Positions 52,985 through 63,844 of a stretch of 64,000 bases of DNA are shown in pieces. The number at the start of each line of letters is the position of its first letter. Within the stretch, counting starts at the first letter, position 1. The notes beneath the pieces are model-generated. The model did not search any database. It was given only the letters and a program-made list of their open reading frames with translations, and was not told the DNA's origin. A program made the position numbers and the translations under genes. The stretch covers positions 491,644 through 555,643 of the forward strand of contig NZ_VTZW01000009.1 in assembly GCF_009728995.1 (NCBI RefSeq), given 5' to 3'. Origin of the DNA: Streptomonospora sp. PA3 (lineage in GTDB: Bacteria; Actinomycetota; Actinomycetes; Streptosporangiales; Streptosporangiaceae).

Positions 52985-54139
52985 CTACTTGAGGAGCTGG
53001 CGCGCCATCACCAGGCGCTGGATCTGGTTGGTGCCCTCGTAGATCTGGGTGATCTTGGCGTCGCGCATCATGCGCTCCAGCGGGAAGTCCTTGACATAGC
53101 CCGCGCCGCCGAGTAGCTGGACGGCGTCGGTGGTGATCTCCATGGCCGCGTCGGAGGCGTAGCACTTGGCCGCCGCGCCGAAGAAGGGCAGGTCGGAGTC
53201 GTGGCGCTCGGACTTGGCCGCGGCCACGTAGACCATCTGGCGCGCGGTCTCCAGCTTCATGGCCATGTCGGCGAGCATGAACTGGACACCCTGGAAGTCG
53301 GCGATGGCGGTGCCGAACTGCTTGCGCTCCTTGACGTAGGCCACCGCGTGGTCGAGGGCGCCCTGGGCGATGCCCACGGCCTGGGCGCCGATGGTGACGC
53401 GGGTGTGGTCGAGGGTGCGCAGCGCGATCTTCAGGCCCTCGCCGACGCCGCCGACGAGCCGGTCGCCGGGGATGCGCACGTTGTCGAAGTACAGCTCGCG
53501 CGTCGGCGAGCCCTTGATGCCGAGCTTGCGCTCGGGCTCGCCGAGGGTGAAGCCGGGGTCGTCGGCGTGCAGCACGAACGCGCTGACGTTGGCGCCCCGC
53601 TTGCCGTCGGGATCGGTGACGGCCATGACCGTGTAGTACTTGCTGACGCCGGCGTTGGTGATCCAGGACTTCTGCCCGTTGAGGATCCAGTCGTCGCCGT
53701 CGGCCTCGGCGCGGGTGCGCATGCTCGCGGTGTCGGAGCCTGCCTCCCGCTCGGACAGGCCGTAGGAGAACATCGCCTCCCCGCTGGCCACGGGCGGCAG
53801 GTAGCGCTGCTTGACCTCTTCGGAGCCGCCCAGGATCAGCGGCATGGTGCCGAGCTTGTTGACGGCCGGGATGAGTGAGGAGGACGCGCAGGCGCGGGCC
53901 ACCTCCTCGATGATGATGCAGGTCGCCACGGCGTCCGCGCCGACGCCGCCGTAGGCCTCGGGGATGTGCGCGGCGTGGAAGTCGGTGCCCACCAGCGCGT
54001 CGTGGGCGGACTTGGGGAACTCCGAGCGCTCGTCGACCTCCGCCGCGTGCGGCGCGATCTTGTCCTCGGCGACGGCGCGGACCGCCTCGCGCAGTTCCTT
54101 GTGCTCCTCGCTGATGCTGAACAGGTCGAAGTCGCTCAT
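52985..54139 (-). CDS. acyl-CoA dehydrogenase
   Basis: 384 aa from ATG 54139 with GGGGAGC upstream. Standard features include FSYGLSEREAGSD (FAD/substrate loop), WITNAGVSKYYTVMA, the RKQFG segment ERKQFGTAI, catalytic Glu in QIYEGTNQIQRLVMARQLL, and LLGGAGYVKDFPLERMMRDAKI. Length is normal. It introduces the alpha-beta double bond in an acyl-CoA. The TetR gene divergent from it, 190 bases away, probably regulates it. Confidence 0.94.
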   Translation of the reverse strand: MSDFDLFSISEEHKELREAVRAVAEDKIAPHAAEVDERSEFPKSAHDALVGTDFHAAHIPEAYGGVGADAVATCIIIEEVARACASSSLIPAVNKLGTMPLILGGSEEVKQRYLPPVASGEAMFSYGLSEREAGSDTASMRTRAEADGDDWILNGQKSWITNAGVSKYYTVMAVTDPDGKRGANVSAFVLHADDPGFTLGEPERKLGIKGSPTRELYFDNVRIPGDRLVGGVGEGLKIALRTLDHTRVTIGAQAVGIAQGALDHAVAYVKERKQFGTAIADFQGVQFMLADMAMKLETARQMVYVAAAKSERHDSDLPFFGAAAKCYASDAAMEITTDAVQLLGGAGYVKDFPLERMMRDAKITQIYEGTNQIQRLVMARQLLK

Positions 54140-54329
54140 CGACGCTCCCCGCCTTTCCTCGGTCTCGGCACCCCGGCATCTCCTGGCGCCGCCGCGCTGG
54201 CACTGCGTGTCCGAGCGTGGCATCTAGTGTCATGGTACGACTCGCGTGCGGAGAACGGAATGACGGCCGATACTCGATGGGAGGCACGGAGGACACGGCC
54301 GGTATCGACGCGGAAACGGGGCACCCGAG

Positions 54330-55052
54330 GTGGCTGAACGCACGGACGGCGAGCGGGCCAGGCCGGGCGGCCAGGCGCGGAGCGCGGTGGTGGCGGTCGC
54401 GGTGCGGCTGTTCACCGAGGCCGGCTACGAGGCCACCACGATGGACGACGTCGCCGCCGCCGCGGGGATGAGCCGCCGCAGCCTCTTCCGCCGCTTCGGC
54501 TCCAAGGAGGACATCCTCTTCGCCGAGCACGACGACCTGTTCGAGACGGTCGAGCGCTTCCTGGACGCGGCCCCCGAGGACGACCCCGTCGCCACCGTCC
54601 GCGCGGCGGCGCGCATGGTCTTCCAGGAGTACGTGCGCTCTCCCGAGGTCACCGTGCCCCGGTTCCGCCTGGTGCGCGCAGTGCCCCGGCTGCGCGACCG
54701 CGAGATCGCCATGACGGCCCGGTACCAGCGCGCCTTCAGCCGCTTCCTGGCCCGCGGCGAGACCTCCGGAGGGCGGGCCCTGACCAGCGAGGCCCTGGCC
54801 GCCGCGGTGATCGCGGCGCACAACCACGTGCTGCGCTCGTGGCTGCGCGCTCCGCACGAACCGGTGCCCTGGCGCCGCTTCGACGAGGCCATGGCGTTCG
54901 TCACCGACTCCCTGGGCGCCCTGCTGCGCGACCCCGGCGCCGCGCCGGGCGGCGGCGCGGCGCGCGAGTCGGTCCTGGTGGCGGTCTACCCCGCCGACGC
55001 TCCCGGCGAGGACGTGCTCGCCCGGATCCGCGGAGCCCTGGGCGGCGACTGA
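54330..55052 (+). CDS. TetR family transcriptional regulator
   Basis: 240 aa; GTG start. The HTH is ARSAVVAVAVRLFTEAGYEATTMDDVAAAAGMSRRSLFRRFGSKEDIL (residues about 15-60), with the HTH core AAAAGMSRRSLFRRF. The C-terminal domain has KR-rich and Trp residues as in MftR/fatty-acid regulators. It is divergent from an acyl-CoA dehydrogenase, which suggests control of acyl metabolism. Confidence 0.9.
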   Translation: MAERTDGERARPGGQARSAVVAVAVRLFTEAGYEATTMDDVAAAAGMSRRSLFRRFGSKEDILFAEHDDLFETVERFLDAAPEDDPVATVRAAARMVFQEYVRSPEVTVPRFRLVRAVPRLRDREIAMTARYQRAFSRFLARGETSGGRALTSEALAAAVIAAHNHVLRSWLRAPHEPVPWRRFDEAMAFVTDSLGALLRDPGAAPGGGAARESVLVAVYPADAPGEDVLARIRGALGGD

Positions 55053-55418
55053 GCGGCGCCGCCGGCGCCGCGCGACCGGGCCGGCCTCCGGCCGCGGCGC
55101 CCGGGCCGCCGGGGGTGGGCCGGGGCGGCGGGAAGCCCCGTGCGGCAGGGGATTCGGGTGTTACACGGGGGGCAACGACTATGTCCACAAGGTAAACGGG
55201 TACACTTCCGACGGGCGTGAAAAACAGTACTTCTTTAGCTCAGGGGAAACTGTTTGCCTGCTTTATGGTGTGTCCCATGTCACCGCTTCGCCATTGCGCG
55301 ACAATTGTACTGTTTTGCTGCTCTGGAGTTTAATAAGAACTGAACTCAAGACATGGTCGAGCCGGGACGGCGGCTTTCCCTGATCCCCCGCATCCCCGCC
55401 TGGAAAGGTTGCTCAGGC
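55053..55418 (+). promoter_or_regulatory. 366-base regulatory region of citrate synthase
   Basis: AT-rich for this genome from 55,190 to 55,350. It contains ACTGTTTGCCTGCT (55249-55262) and ACTGTTTTGCTGCT (55309-55322), 60 bases apart, and an inverted AAAACAGTAC (55221-55230) pairing with GTACTGTTTT (55307-55316). The repeated ACTGTTT unit looks like binding sites of an unidentified regulator. No gene lies here. Confidence 0.55.
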
Positions 55419-56708
<1,290 letters not shown>

Positions 56709-56735
56709 GGCGCCGGCCGCCCCCACGCACCCGGC

Positions 56736-56764
56736 CGCGCCGGCGGTGCCGCCCCGCCGGCGCG
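56736..56764 (+). terminator. terminator after citrate synthase
   Basis: Perfect 11-bp stem CGCGCCGGCGG / CCGCCGGCGCG with a 7-base loop, 27 bases after the gltA stop. Confidence 0.75.
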
Positions 56765-56909
56765 ACCGGGTAACCGGTGACGGCATAGGCCCGCCGGGTC
56801 GTCCGCCGGTATCGGATCGCTCCCCGCCGGGTAATAATTCCGCCCCCGCGACCATCGCAGCGCCCGCACGCGGGCAGGGCGTCACTGTGGTCGATCGATC
56901 GGGGGAGAC

Positions 56910-57485
56910 ATGCTCGACTACCTGGCGGAGCACTGGTGGGTCCTGGCGGTCCGGGGCGCCGCGGCGATCGTCTTCGGGCTCGTCGCCGTCCTGTGGCCCG
57001 GAATCACAGCGGTCGCACTGGCCACCGTCTTCGGCGTCTACGCCCTCGTCGACGGCGTGTTCGCCGGCTGGGCCGCCACGCGCGCCCAGGAGAGCGAGCG
57101 CCCGCCGCTGATCTGGGAGGCCATCCTGGGCGTGGTGGTCGGGCTGGTGGTGCTGGCCTGGCCGCTGGCCACCGTTCTGGTGCTGACGATCCTGCTGGGC
57201 CTGTGGGCGATCGTCACCGGCGTGTTCGAGATCCTCACCGCCTACCGGCTGCGCCGCGACATCAGCGGCGAATGGCTCTACATCTTCAGCGGGGCCGTCT
57301 CGGTCGCCTTCGGCCTGGTCATCTGGATCGTGCCCTTCGGCGGCGCGATCGCGATGTCCTTCGCCATCGGCGCCTACGCCATCGTCTTCGGCGCGGCCCT
57401 GATCGCGCTGAGCCTGCGGATGCGCGGCTACGGCCGGGGAAGCCCGCTGCGCAGCGGCCCCGCGCAGCCTGGCGGCACGGCCTGA
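56910..57485 (+). CDS. HdeD family membrane protein
   Basis: 191 aa; ATG after CGGGGGAGAC. Six membrane helices arranged as three tandem hairpins, each with an internal LGLWAIVTGVFEIL-type helix, match the HdeD/DUF308 pattern (RGAAAIVFGLVAVLWPGIT at the start). In enterobacteria HdeD is linked to acid resistance; here the function is unknown. It stands alone. Confidence 0.88.
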   Translation: MLDYLAEHWWVLAVRGAAAIVFGLVAVLWPGITAVALATVFGVYALVDGVFAGWAATRAQESERPPLIWEAILGVVVGLVVLAWPLATVLVLTILLGLWAIVTGVFEILTAYRLRRDISGEWLYIFSGAVSVAFGLVIWIVPFGGAIAMSFAIGAYAIVFGAALIALSLRMRGYGRGSPLRSGPAQPGGTA

Positions 57486-57700
57486 GCCGTATCCCCGCGC
57501 CTCGCACCTACATCGCGGGTGGCAGGCACCGCTGCATCCGGCGGCGGATGCGCGCGCCCGCGCCCGCACCCCATCCTGGCGACGCCGCCCCTCCGCCGAT
57601 CCGGGCGGCCGTAGTTGAATGGGGGGATGGGGTGTGGAGGACCTGCGGACCGCGCACACGAGCGGCGTGACCGCCGCGGACCCGGCCGCCGGAGCGCCCG

Positions 57701-58966
57701 GTGATCCGGCGCGCCCCGGCCGTGCTGCGCACGCGCGGTTCCGCCGCGGATGAGCAGCCGCCGCCGGCCGGAGGGGGCCTGTTGATCGGCCGCGCGCGGA
57801 TGCCGGCCTGGGTGACCGACCCCCTGCTGGCCCTGGCCGTGACCGCGCTCCAGCTCCTCGTGGCCTCCAGCCAGGACGGCCTGGAACCCGGTCTCGCGGC
57901 ACTGGCGGTCGGCAACGCGGCCCTGGCGGCGGTGACCCGGATCCCGCGCACCGCGGCGGTCGTGGTCGGGGCGAGCCTGCTGGCCTACTACATGACCGCC
58001 GACGCCGACATCTGGGTGGCCTGGCTGGGGTTCGTGGCCGCCGTGGTGCGGCTCAGCGCCGCCGGGCACCGGGCCGCGTCGCTCATCGCCGTAGGGGTCG
58101 TGCTCGCGATCTCCGGCGTCGTCGAGGTCCTCGACTTCGAAGCCGGGCGCGCGCTGTCGGTGCTGGCCTGGGTCCTGGTGGTGCTGCTGGCCGGCGAGAT
58201 CGCCCGCAGCCACCGCGCCTACGTCCGCGCGGTCCAGCAGCGCGCCATCGAGGCCGAACGCACCCGCGAGGAGGAGGCCCGCCGCCGCGCGATCGAGGAG
58301 CGGCTGCGCATCGCCCGCGAGCTGCACGACGTCGTCGCCCACAGCATCTCGCTGATCAACGTGCAGGCGGGGGCCGCCGCGCACCGCCGCGACGACCCGG
58401 ACGCCGCCTACGCCGCTCTCGACCGCATCAAGACCGCCAGCCGCGACACCCTCCGCGAGCTGCGCTCCACGCTGGGCGTGCTGCGCCAGGTCGACGAGGA
58501 CGGCGCGCCCACGGCCCCCGTCCCCTCGCTGACGCGCGCTGGTGAGCTGACCGAGCAGACCGCGGCCGCCGGGCTGCCGGTGCGGCTGGAGGTCCGCGGC
58601 TCCCCGCGGCCGCTGCCGGCCGGCGTAGACGTGGCCGCCTACCGCATCGTGCAGGAGGCCCTCACCAACGCGCTGCGGCACTCCGCGGCCGCGCACGCCG
58701 AGGTGGCCCTGGATTACGGCGACACCGAACTGCGGGTGGCGGTGACCGACGACGGCCGCGGCGCTCAGGAGGCGCCCGAGGGCAACGGCCTGCGCGGAAT
58801 GCGCGAGCGCGCCGCCGCCGCGGGCGGCACCTGCTGCGCCGGCCCGCGCACCGACGCGCCCGGGTTCGCCGTCCGCGCCGCGTTCCCGCTGCCCGCACCC
58901 GGCGGTAGCGCCTCCGCTACCCCGGAGGGTGGTGCCACCGGGCGTCTTGGCCCCGAGTCCGGATGA
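57701..58966 (+). CDS. sensor histidine kinase of the NarL/DesK type
   Basis: 421 aa; GTG start, GTG 57719 also possible. The N-terminal half has about five membrane helices (VTDPLLALAVTALQLLVA onward). HisKA_3 dimerisation: RIARELHDVVAHSISLINVQAG with phospho-His in ELHDVVAH (about residue 208). The ATPase domain has EALTNALRHSAA (N box), VTDDGRG (G1) and GNGLRGMRERAAAAGG (G2). It is paired with the response regulator that starts 89 bases downstream. The signal is unknown. Confidence 0.9.
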   Translation: MIRRAPAVLRTRGSAADEQPPPAGGGLLIGRARMPAWVTDPLLALAVTALQLLVASSQDGLEPGLAALAVGNAALAAVTRIPRTAAVVVGASLLAYYMTADADIWVAWLGFVAAVVRLSAAGHRAASLIAVGVVLAISGVVEVLDFEAGRALSVLAWVLVVLLAGEIARSHRAYVRAVQQRAIEAERTREEEARRRAIEERLRIARELHDVVAHSISLINVQAGAAAHRRDDPDAAYAALDRIKTASRDTLRELRSTLGVLRQVDEDGAPTAPVPSLTRAGELTEQTAAAGLPVRLEVRGSPRPLPAGVDVAAYRIVQEALTNALRHSAAAHAEVALDYGDTELRVAVTDDGRGAQEAPEGNGLRGMRERAAAAGGTCCAGPRTDAPGFAVRAAFPLPAPGGSASATPEGGATGRLGPESG

Positions 58967-59055
58967 GCGGTGCCGCGGCGCTGCCGGTGCGGCCGCCGCC
59001 TGGTAGGAAAGGGGCGACGGCGGCAGGCCGCGGCGACGACGGAAGCGGGGCGCAC

Positions 59056-59721
59056 ATGACCAGGGTGGTGCTCGCCGACGACCAGACCCTCGTGCGCGCG
59101 GGCTTTCGGTCCATGCTCGACGGCGAGGAGGACATCTCGGTCGTCGCCGAGGCCGGCGACGGCGAGGAGGCGGTGCGCGCCGCCCGCAGCGAGCGCCCCG
59201 ACGTCGTGCTGATGGACATCCGCATGCCCGGCCTCGACGGCCTGGAGGCCACCCGGCGCATCGTCGCCGACGAGCGGCTGCGCGAGGTGAAGGTCGTCAT
59301 CCTGACCACCTTCGACCTCGACGAGTACGTCTACGGCGCCCTGAAGGCGGGCGCCAGCGGCTTCCTGGTCAAAGACACCGAGCCCGCCGAGCTGATCCAC
59401 GGCGTGCGCGTGGTCGCCCGCGGCGACGCCCTGCTGGCGCCCTCGGTCACCCGCCGCCTCATCGGCGAGTTCGCCGGACGCCTCAAGGAGCCGCCGCCGG
59501 CGCCCCGCCTCAACTCCCTCACCGAGCGCGAACGCGAGGTCATGGCGGCCGTGGCCGCCGGCCTGTCCAACGAGGAACTGGCCCGGCGCCTGACGCTGAG
59601 CCCCGCCACCGCCAAGACCCACGTCAGCCGCGTACTGACCAAACTCGGCGCCCGCGACCGTGCCCAGCTCGTCGTCATCGCCTACGAGACCGGCATGGTG
59701 CGGCCGGGGTGGCTCTCGTAG
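59056..59721 (+). CDS. LuxR/NarL family response regulator
   Basis: 221 aa from ATG 59056 (MTRVVLADDQTLVRAGFRSML). The receiver domain has the acidic pocket DD, phospho-acceptor DVVLMDIRMPGLDG (Asp near residue 54), TT and KD (GFLVKDTEPAEL). The C-terminal LuxR HTH is LTEREREVMAAVAAGLSNEELARRLTLSPATAKTHVSRVLTKLGARDR. It is the partner of the upstream histidine kinase. Confidence 0.94.
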   Translation: MTRVVLADDQTLVRAGFRSMLDGEEDISVVAEAGDGEEAVRAARSERPDVVLMDIRMPGLDGLEATRRIVADERLREVKVVILTTFDLDEYVYGALKAGASGFLVKDTEPAELIHGVRVVARGDALLAPSVTRRLIGEFAGRLKEPPPAPRLNSLTEREREVMAAVAAGLSNEELARRLTLSPATAKTHVSRVLTKLGARDRAQLVVIAYETGMVRPGWLS

Positions 59722-59945
59722 TACTTCAGACGGAGGCGGTGGGGGCGGTGGGGTCGGCGCGGGGCCCAGCCCTCCCCCGTCCTCACCGCCCCGCCGGGCA
59801 ACCGGCCATCCGACCGGCCGGATGCGCCGGCGCCCGCACGGCTTTTCACGAGGACCAAGCGCACATGCATCGCCGAATCGACGTGCCTGCCGCGGCGGAA
59901 CTCATCTGTGCGAACCATAAGACCGATCGTCGTATGCTCGTCGCC

Positions 59946-61166
59946 ATGCGGCTCCGCTACTCCTACCGGGCCTACTCCGACGCCGGCCAGCGCCGTGCGC
60001 TGGCCCAGGCGTTCGGGTGCGCCCGCGTGGTGTGGAACGACTGCTTGCGCACCCGCAAGGAAAGGCACGCGGCCGGACTGCCGTATGCGAGGTCGGCGGA
60101 GCTGTCCAGGACCCACATCACCGAGGCCAAGCGCACCCCCGAGCGGGCATGGCTGGCCGATGTGTCCGCCGTGGTCCTCCAGCAGTCTCTTCGCGATCTC
60201 GATACGGCGTTCACGAACTTCTTCGACGGCCTCAAGGGCAGGCGCCCGAAATCGGGTCCGCCCCGGTACAAGTCCAAGAAGGACACCCGGCAGTCGATCC
60301 GCGTCAACAGCAACGCCTTCTGTCTCCGGGAGAACGGCGCGGTGTATGTGGCCAAGGTCGGCGACCTCAAGGTGAGGTGGTCGCGCACCCTTCCGGCCGC
60401 CCCGACCTCCCTGACTGTGGTCAAGGACAGCGCGGGCCGGTACTTCCTCAGCTTCGTCGTGGAGACCGAACCCGAGCACCTTCCCGAGCTGGACACCGAC
60501 ACGGGCGCAGACCTGGGCCTGGGCCACTTCGCGGTGCTCGCCGACGGCACGAAGGTCGACAGCCCGCGCTTCTTGCGTCGGGCTGAGAAGAAGCTTAAGA
60601 GGATGCAGAAATCCTTGAGCCGTAAGGCCAAGGGAAGCAGCAACCGCGCCAAGGCGCGGGCCGAGGTCGCACGCCAGTACGCCAAGGTGGCGGATCGGCG
60701 ACGCGATTGGCTGCACAAGCTCTCCACCGATCTGATCCGCGACAACCAAGCGATCTATGTGGAAGACCTCGCAGTCAAGGGCCTGGCCCGTACCCGCCTG
60801 GCGAAGTCCGTGCACGACGCGGGCTGGTCGATGTTCGTTGCGATGCTCGAATACAAGGCCGTCAAGTGCGGCCGGTACGTCGGCAGGGTCGGACGCTTCG
60901 AACCGACCTCCCAGCTCTGTTCCGCGTGCGGGATCAAGGACGGCCCCAAGCCCCTCAGCGTCCGAGAATGGACCTGCCGGGAGTGTGGGGCCGTCCACGA
61001 TCGCGATGTGAACGCCGCACGCAACATCCGAGCCGCTGGGCGAGCGGACCGGCTAAACGCCTCGCTGAGCGCAGGTAAGACCAGGACGAAGGTCCCGGCG
61101 CAGCGCGTTGAAGCAGGAAGTCCCCGGAAGGGTCAGACGACCCAGGCCGGAATCCCCGCCCTTTAG
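59946..61166 (+). CDS. tnpB: TnpB, RNA-guided endonuclease of IS200/IS605 type
   Basis: 406 aa from ATG 59946 (MRLRYSYRAYSDAGQRRALAQAFGCARVVWNDCL); ATG 59934 is possible. RuvC residues are intact: D in ADLGLGHFAVLADG (about 192), E in IYVEDLAVKGLAR (about 276) and D in DRDVNAARNI (about 355). The zinc-ribbon CSACG...CRECG is also present. Length is normal for TnpB. TnpB cuts DNA guided by an omega RNA from the element's right end. The stop codon falls inside the right-end hairpin, as expected if the omega RNA overlaps the gene end. Confidence 0.92.
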   Translation: MRLRYSYRAYSDAGQRRALAQAFGCARVVWNDCLRTRKERHAAGLPYARSAELSRTHITEAKRTPERAWLADVSAVVLQQSLRDLDTAFTNFFDGLKGRRPKSGPPRYKSKKDTRQSIRVNSNAFCLRENGAVYVAKVGDLKVRWSRTLPAAPTSLTVVKDSAGRYFLSFVVETEPEHLPELDTDTGADLGLGHFAVLADGTKVDSPRFLRRAEKKLKRMQKSLSRKAKGSSNRAKARAEVARQYAKVADRRRDWLHKLSTDLIRDNQAIYVEDLAVKGLARTRLAKSVHDAGWSMFVAMLEYKAVKCGRYVGRVGRFEPTSQLCSACGIKDGPKPLSVREWTCRECGAVHDRDVNAARNIRAAGRADRLNASLSAGKTRTKVPAQRVEAGSPRKGQTTQAGIPAL

Positions 61167-61183
61167 GACGGGGAACACGTCAA
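61080..61183 (+). ncRNA. putative omega (guide scaffold) RNA of TnpB
   Basis: Inferred from the family: the TnpB guide RNA derives from the 3' end of tnpB through the right-end hairpin, with the guide taken from flanking DNA beyond TCAA at 61,183. The terminal hairpin (61,154-61,173) is visible; the upstream boundary is a guess. Confidence 0.45.
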
Positions 61184-61366
61184 CGGCCGGATACGGTCGC
61201 CGGACCCCGGCCGCCTTGTAGAGCCTCCGCAACGGGGTAAGACTCGGGAACGAAGACCTGCCGGTCTGCCCGCAGCCACGCGGCCGGGAACGCTCCCCGC
61301 GGCGCGCCCGCGCGGAAGGCGGCTCGACGGGGCCGCAGTGCCGACTCAGACCACCGGAGCGTGCCG

Positions 61367-63844
61367 ATGACCCAGTGCACCGACCCCGACTGCACCGGTG
61401 TGATCGACGAGGGCTACTGCGACGTGTGCGGCATGGCCCCGCTCACCTCGGAGATGATCGTCCCCGCGCCGCGGGCGGCCCGCAGCGCCGCGGCGCTGCC
61501 CACCGTCCCCGCGCCGGGGCGCCTTGCTGCTCCGCCCGGGCAGGGCGGCGCCGGGCCCGAGGGGCGGGGCGGCCCGGCTCGGCCCCACCAAGCGGAGAAG
61601 GCCGGCGCCTCCGCCGACGGCCCGCGGTCCGGCCCGCCGGACGCCGCCGGCACCTCGGGGCGCTCGCCCAGCCTGCGCGAGTCCCGCCTCTCCGGCTCCT
61701 CCGGCTCCTCCGGCCTGTCGGCCCCCCGGCCGCTGTCGCGCCCGGACTCCGCCGGCGGCACCGCGAGCCGCCCGGGCTCCCCCTCCTCCCGGGGACTGCT
61801 GGGACTGGGCATGGTCGAGGTGCCGCCCGTGCCCTACCGCGACCCGGCGAGCGCGGTGCTGAGCGATCCGGTCGTCGCCGAGAAGAACCGGGTCTGCGGC
61901 CACTGCGGCGAGAGCGTGGGCCGCTCCCGCAATGGGCGGCCCGGCCGCACCGAGGGCTACTGCCGCTCCTGCCGCACGGAGTTCTCCTTCACTCCCAAGC
62001 TTGCGCCGGGCGACCTGGTCGCCGGCCAGTACGAGGTGCTGGGCTGCCTGGCCCACGGCGGGCTCGGTTGGATCTACCTCGCCCGCGACCACAACGTCAA
62101 CGACAGGTGGGTGGTGCTCAAAGGGCTGCTGAACGTCGGCGACGCCGAGGCCCACAAGACCGCCGCGGCCGAACGCGGCGTCCTGGCCGAGGTCGAGCAC
62201 CCCAACGTCGTGCGGATCTACAACTTCGTGCAGCACCCCGACCCGCGCACCGGCGTGCCCACCGGCCACATCGTCATGGAGTACGTCGGCGGCAAGTCGC
62301 TGTGGGACCTGCTGATCGAGCACCGTCGGCGCAACCCCGCCGCCGACGGCCTCCCGGTGGACCGGGTGATCGCCTACGGGCTGGAGGCGCTGCGCGCACT
62401 GGGCCACCTGCACAGCAAAGGGCTGCTCTACTGCGATTTCAAACCCGACAACGTCATCCAGAGCGAAGAGCAGATCAAGATCATCGACCTGGGAGCGGTG
62501 CGCCGCATAGACGACCTGGTCTCGCCCGTCTACACCACCGCGGGTTTCCGCGTCCCCGAGCGCGAGCTGCGCGAACTCGGGCCCTCGGTCAGCGCCGACC
62601 TGTACTCCGTCGCGCGCTGCCTGGCCGTGCTCAGCTTCCGGTTCGACTACGGGCACACCTACCGCCACGACCTGCCCGACGCCGCCTCCGTGCCCGTGCT
62701 GCGGCGCCACCCGTCCTTCGACAGGCTGCTGCGCCGCGCGCTGCAGCGCGAGCCCCAGCTGCGCTTCCAGGACGCCGCCGAGATGGCCGAGCAGCTCACC
62801 GGGGTTCTGCGCGAGGTGCTTTCGGAGCTGCATGGCCGCCCGCACCCGGCCCAGTCGGCACTGTTCGGCGCCGAGCACCCCCTGTTCACCTCGGGAAACC
62901 TCGTGCGGGTCATCGACGAGACCGACAGTCTGCTGGGCCCGCCCGTCCCCGAGCGCGTCGCCGCCGCCCTGCCGCTGCCGCTCATCGATCCGGCCGACGA
63001 GGCCGCCGCCGAACTCGCCGGGCTCTCGGCGCTGCCCGACGCCGACCTGGTGGCCACGCTGGAGGGCGACGCCGACCCCACCCCCGAGACGCGGCTGCTG
63101 CTGGCGCGCGCCCTGATCCGGGTGGGCCGCCGCAAGGAGGCCGCCCTCCAGCTGCAGGAGTTCGGCGCCTGCGCGCCCGGGGACTGGCGGCCGTTCTGGT
63201 ACTGGGCGGTCATGGCGCTGGGCGCCCACCGGTGCGAGGACGCCCACGAGCGCTTCGAGGAGCTGTTCGACCACCTTCCCGGCGAGGCCGCGCCCAAGCT
63301 CGGATTGGCCGCCGCCTGCGAGCTCACCGGCGCCCTCGCCGACGCCGAGCGGCTCTACCGCACGGTATGGCTCACCGACCGCTCCTACGTCAGCGCCGCC
63401 TTCGGCCTGGCGCGCATCCGGCTCGCCTACGGCGACCCGGCCGGCGCGGTGGCCGTGCTGGATATGGTGCCCGAGCTTTCCAGCGTCTACATCGCCGCGC
63501 AGATGGCGGCGGTGAGCGTGCTGGTGACCGACCGGGACCCGCAGGCCCTGTCGGAGGCGGAGCTTTTGGACGCCGTGGCGCGGCTGCGCCGCCTGGGCCT
63601 GCGCGGCGAGGCCCGCGACCGGCTCAACGCGCGGGTGCTGCGCACAGCCCTGGACTGGGTCCTGGCCGGCTACGGCCCCGAGTCCCCCGCGACCCGGCTG
63701 CTGGGCGCGCCGCTGACCGAGGAGGGCCTGCGCACCAACCTGGAGCGCAGCTACCGCGAACGCGCCCGTATCACCACCGATCCCGTGCGCCGCCGCGAAC
63801 TCGTCGACCGCGCCAACGCCGTACGCCCCAGGACGCTGCTGTGA
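61367..63844 (+). CDS. pknG: PknG-type soluble Ser/Thr protein kinase with TPR domain
   Basis: 825 aa from ATG 61367 (MTQCTDPDCTGVIDEGYCDVCGMAP), with GGAGC 7 bases upstream. A Cys-rich N-terminal start and a long disordered region are followed by a rubredoxin-like CGHCGES...CRSCRTEF site (about residue 178-208). The kinase domain starts at YEVLGCLAHGGLGWIYLARD with YCDFKPDNVIQ and IDLGAVRR. The C-terminal third is TPR-like. PknG regulates the 2-oxoglutarate/glutamate node via FhaA/GarA-type proteins in actinobacteria. It is complete. Confidence 0.92.
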   Translation: MTQCTDPDCTGVIDEGYCDVCGMAPLTSEMIVPAPRAARSAAALPTVPAPGRLAAPPGQGGAGPEGRGGPARPHQAEKAGASADGPRSGPPDAAGTSGRSPSLRESRLSGSSGSSGLSAPRPLSRPDSAGGTASRPGSPSSRGLLGLGMVEVPPVPYRDPASAVLSDPVVAEKNRVCGHCGESVGRSRNGRPGRTEGYCRSCRTEFSFTPKLAPGDLVAGQYEVLGCLAHGGLGWIYLARDHNVNDRWVVLKGLLNVGDAEAHKTAAAERGVLAEVEHPNVVRIYNFVQHPDPRTGVPTGHIVMEYVGGKSLWDLLIEHRRRNPAADGLPVDRVIAYGLEALRALGHLHSKGLLYCDFKPDNVIQSEEQIKIIDLGAVRRIDDLVSPVYTTAGFRVPERELRELGPSVSADLYSVARCLAVLSFRFDYGHTYRHDLPDAASVPVLRRHPSFDRLLRRALQREPQLRFQDAAEMAEQLTGVLREVLSELHGRPHPAQSALFGAEHPLFTSGNLVRVIDETDSLLGPPVPERVAAALPLPLIDPADEAAAELAGLSALPDADLVATLEGDADPTPETRLLLARALIRVGRRKEAALQLQEFGACAPGDWRPFWYWAVMALGAHRCEDAHERFEELFDHLPGEAAPKLGLAAACELTGALADAERLYRTVWLTDRSYVSAAFGLARIRLAYGDPAGAVAVLDMVPELSSVYIAAQMAAVSVLVTDRDPQALSEAELLDAVARLRRLGLRGEARDRLNARVLRTALDWVLAGYGPESPATRLLGAPLTEEGLRTNLERSYRERARITTDPVRRRELVDRANAVRPRTLL

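Larger units (their letters stand above)
59842..61183 (+). mobile_element. IS200/IS605-type element carrying tnpB only
   Basis: The right end is recognisable: hairpin CCCCGCCCTTTAGGACGGGG at 61,154-61,173 with TCAA following at 61,180-61,183, as at IS605 right ends. The left end is uncertain; TTCAC at 59,845-59,849 resembles a target-adjacent motif. No tnpA is present, so the element is non-autonomous for transposition. It separates a two-component operon from pknG. Confidence 0.6.

Noticed and set aside
58963-59055. Earlier ATG for the response regulator overlapping the kinase stop
   Set aside because: It would add 31 residues of Arg/Gly-rich sequence before a canonical receiver-domain start.
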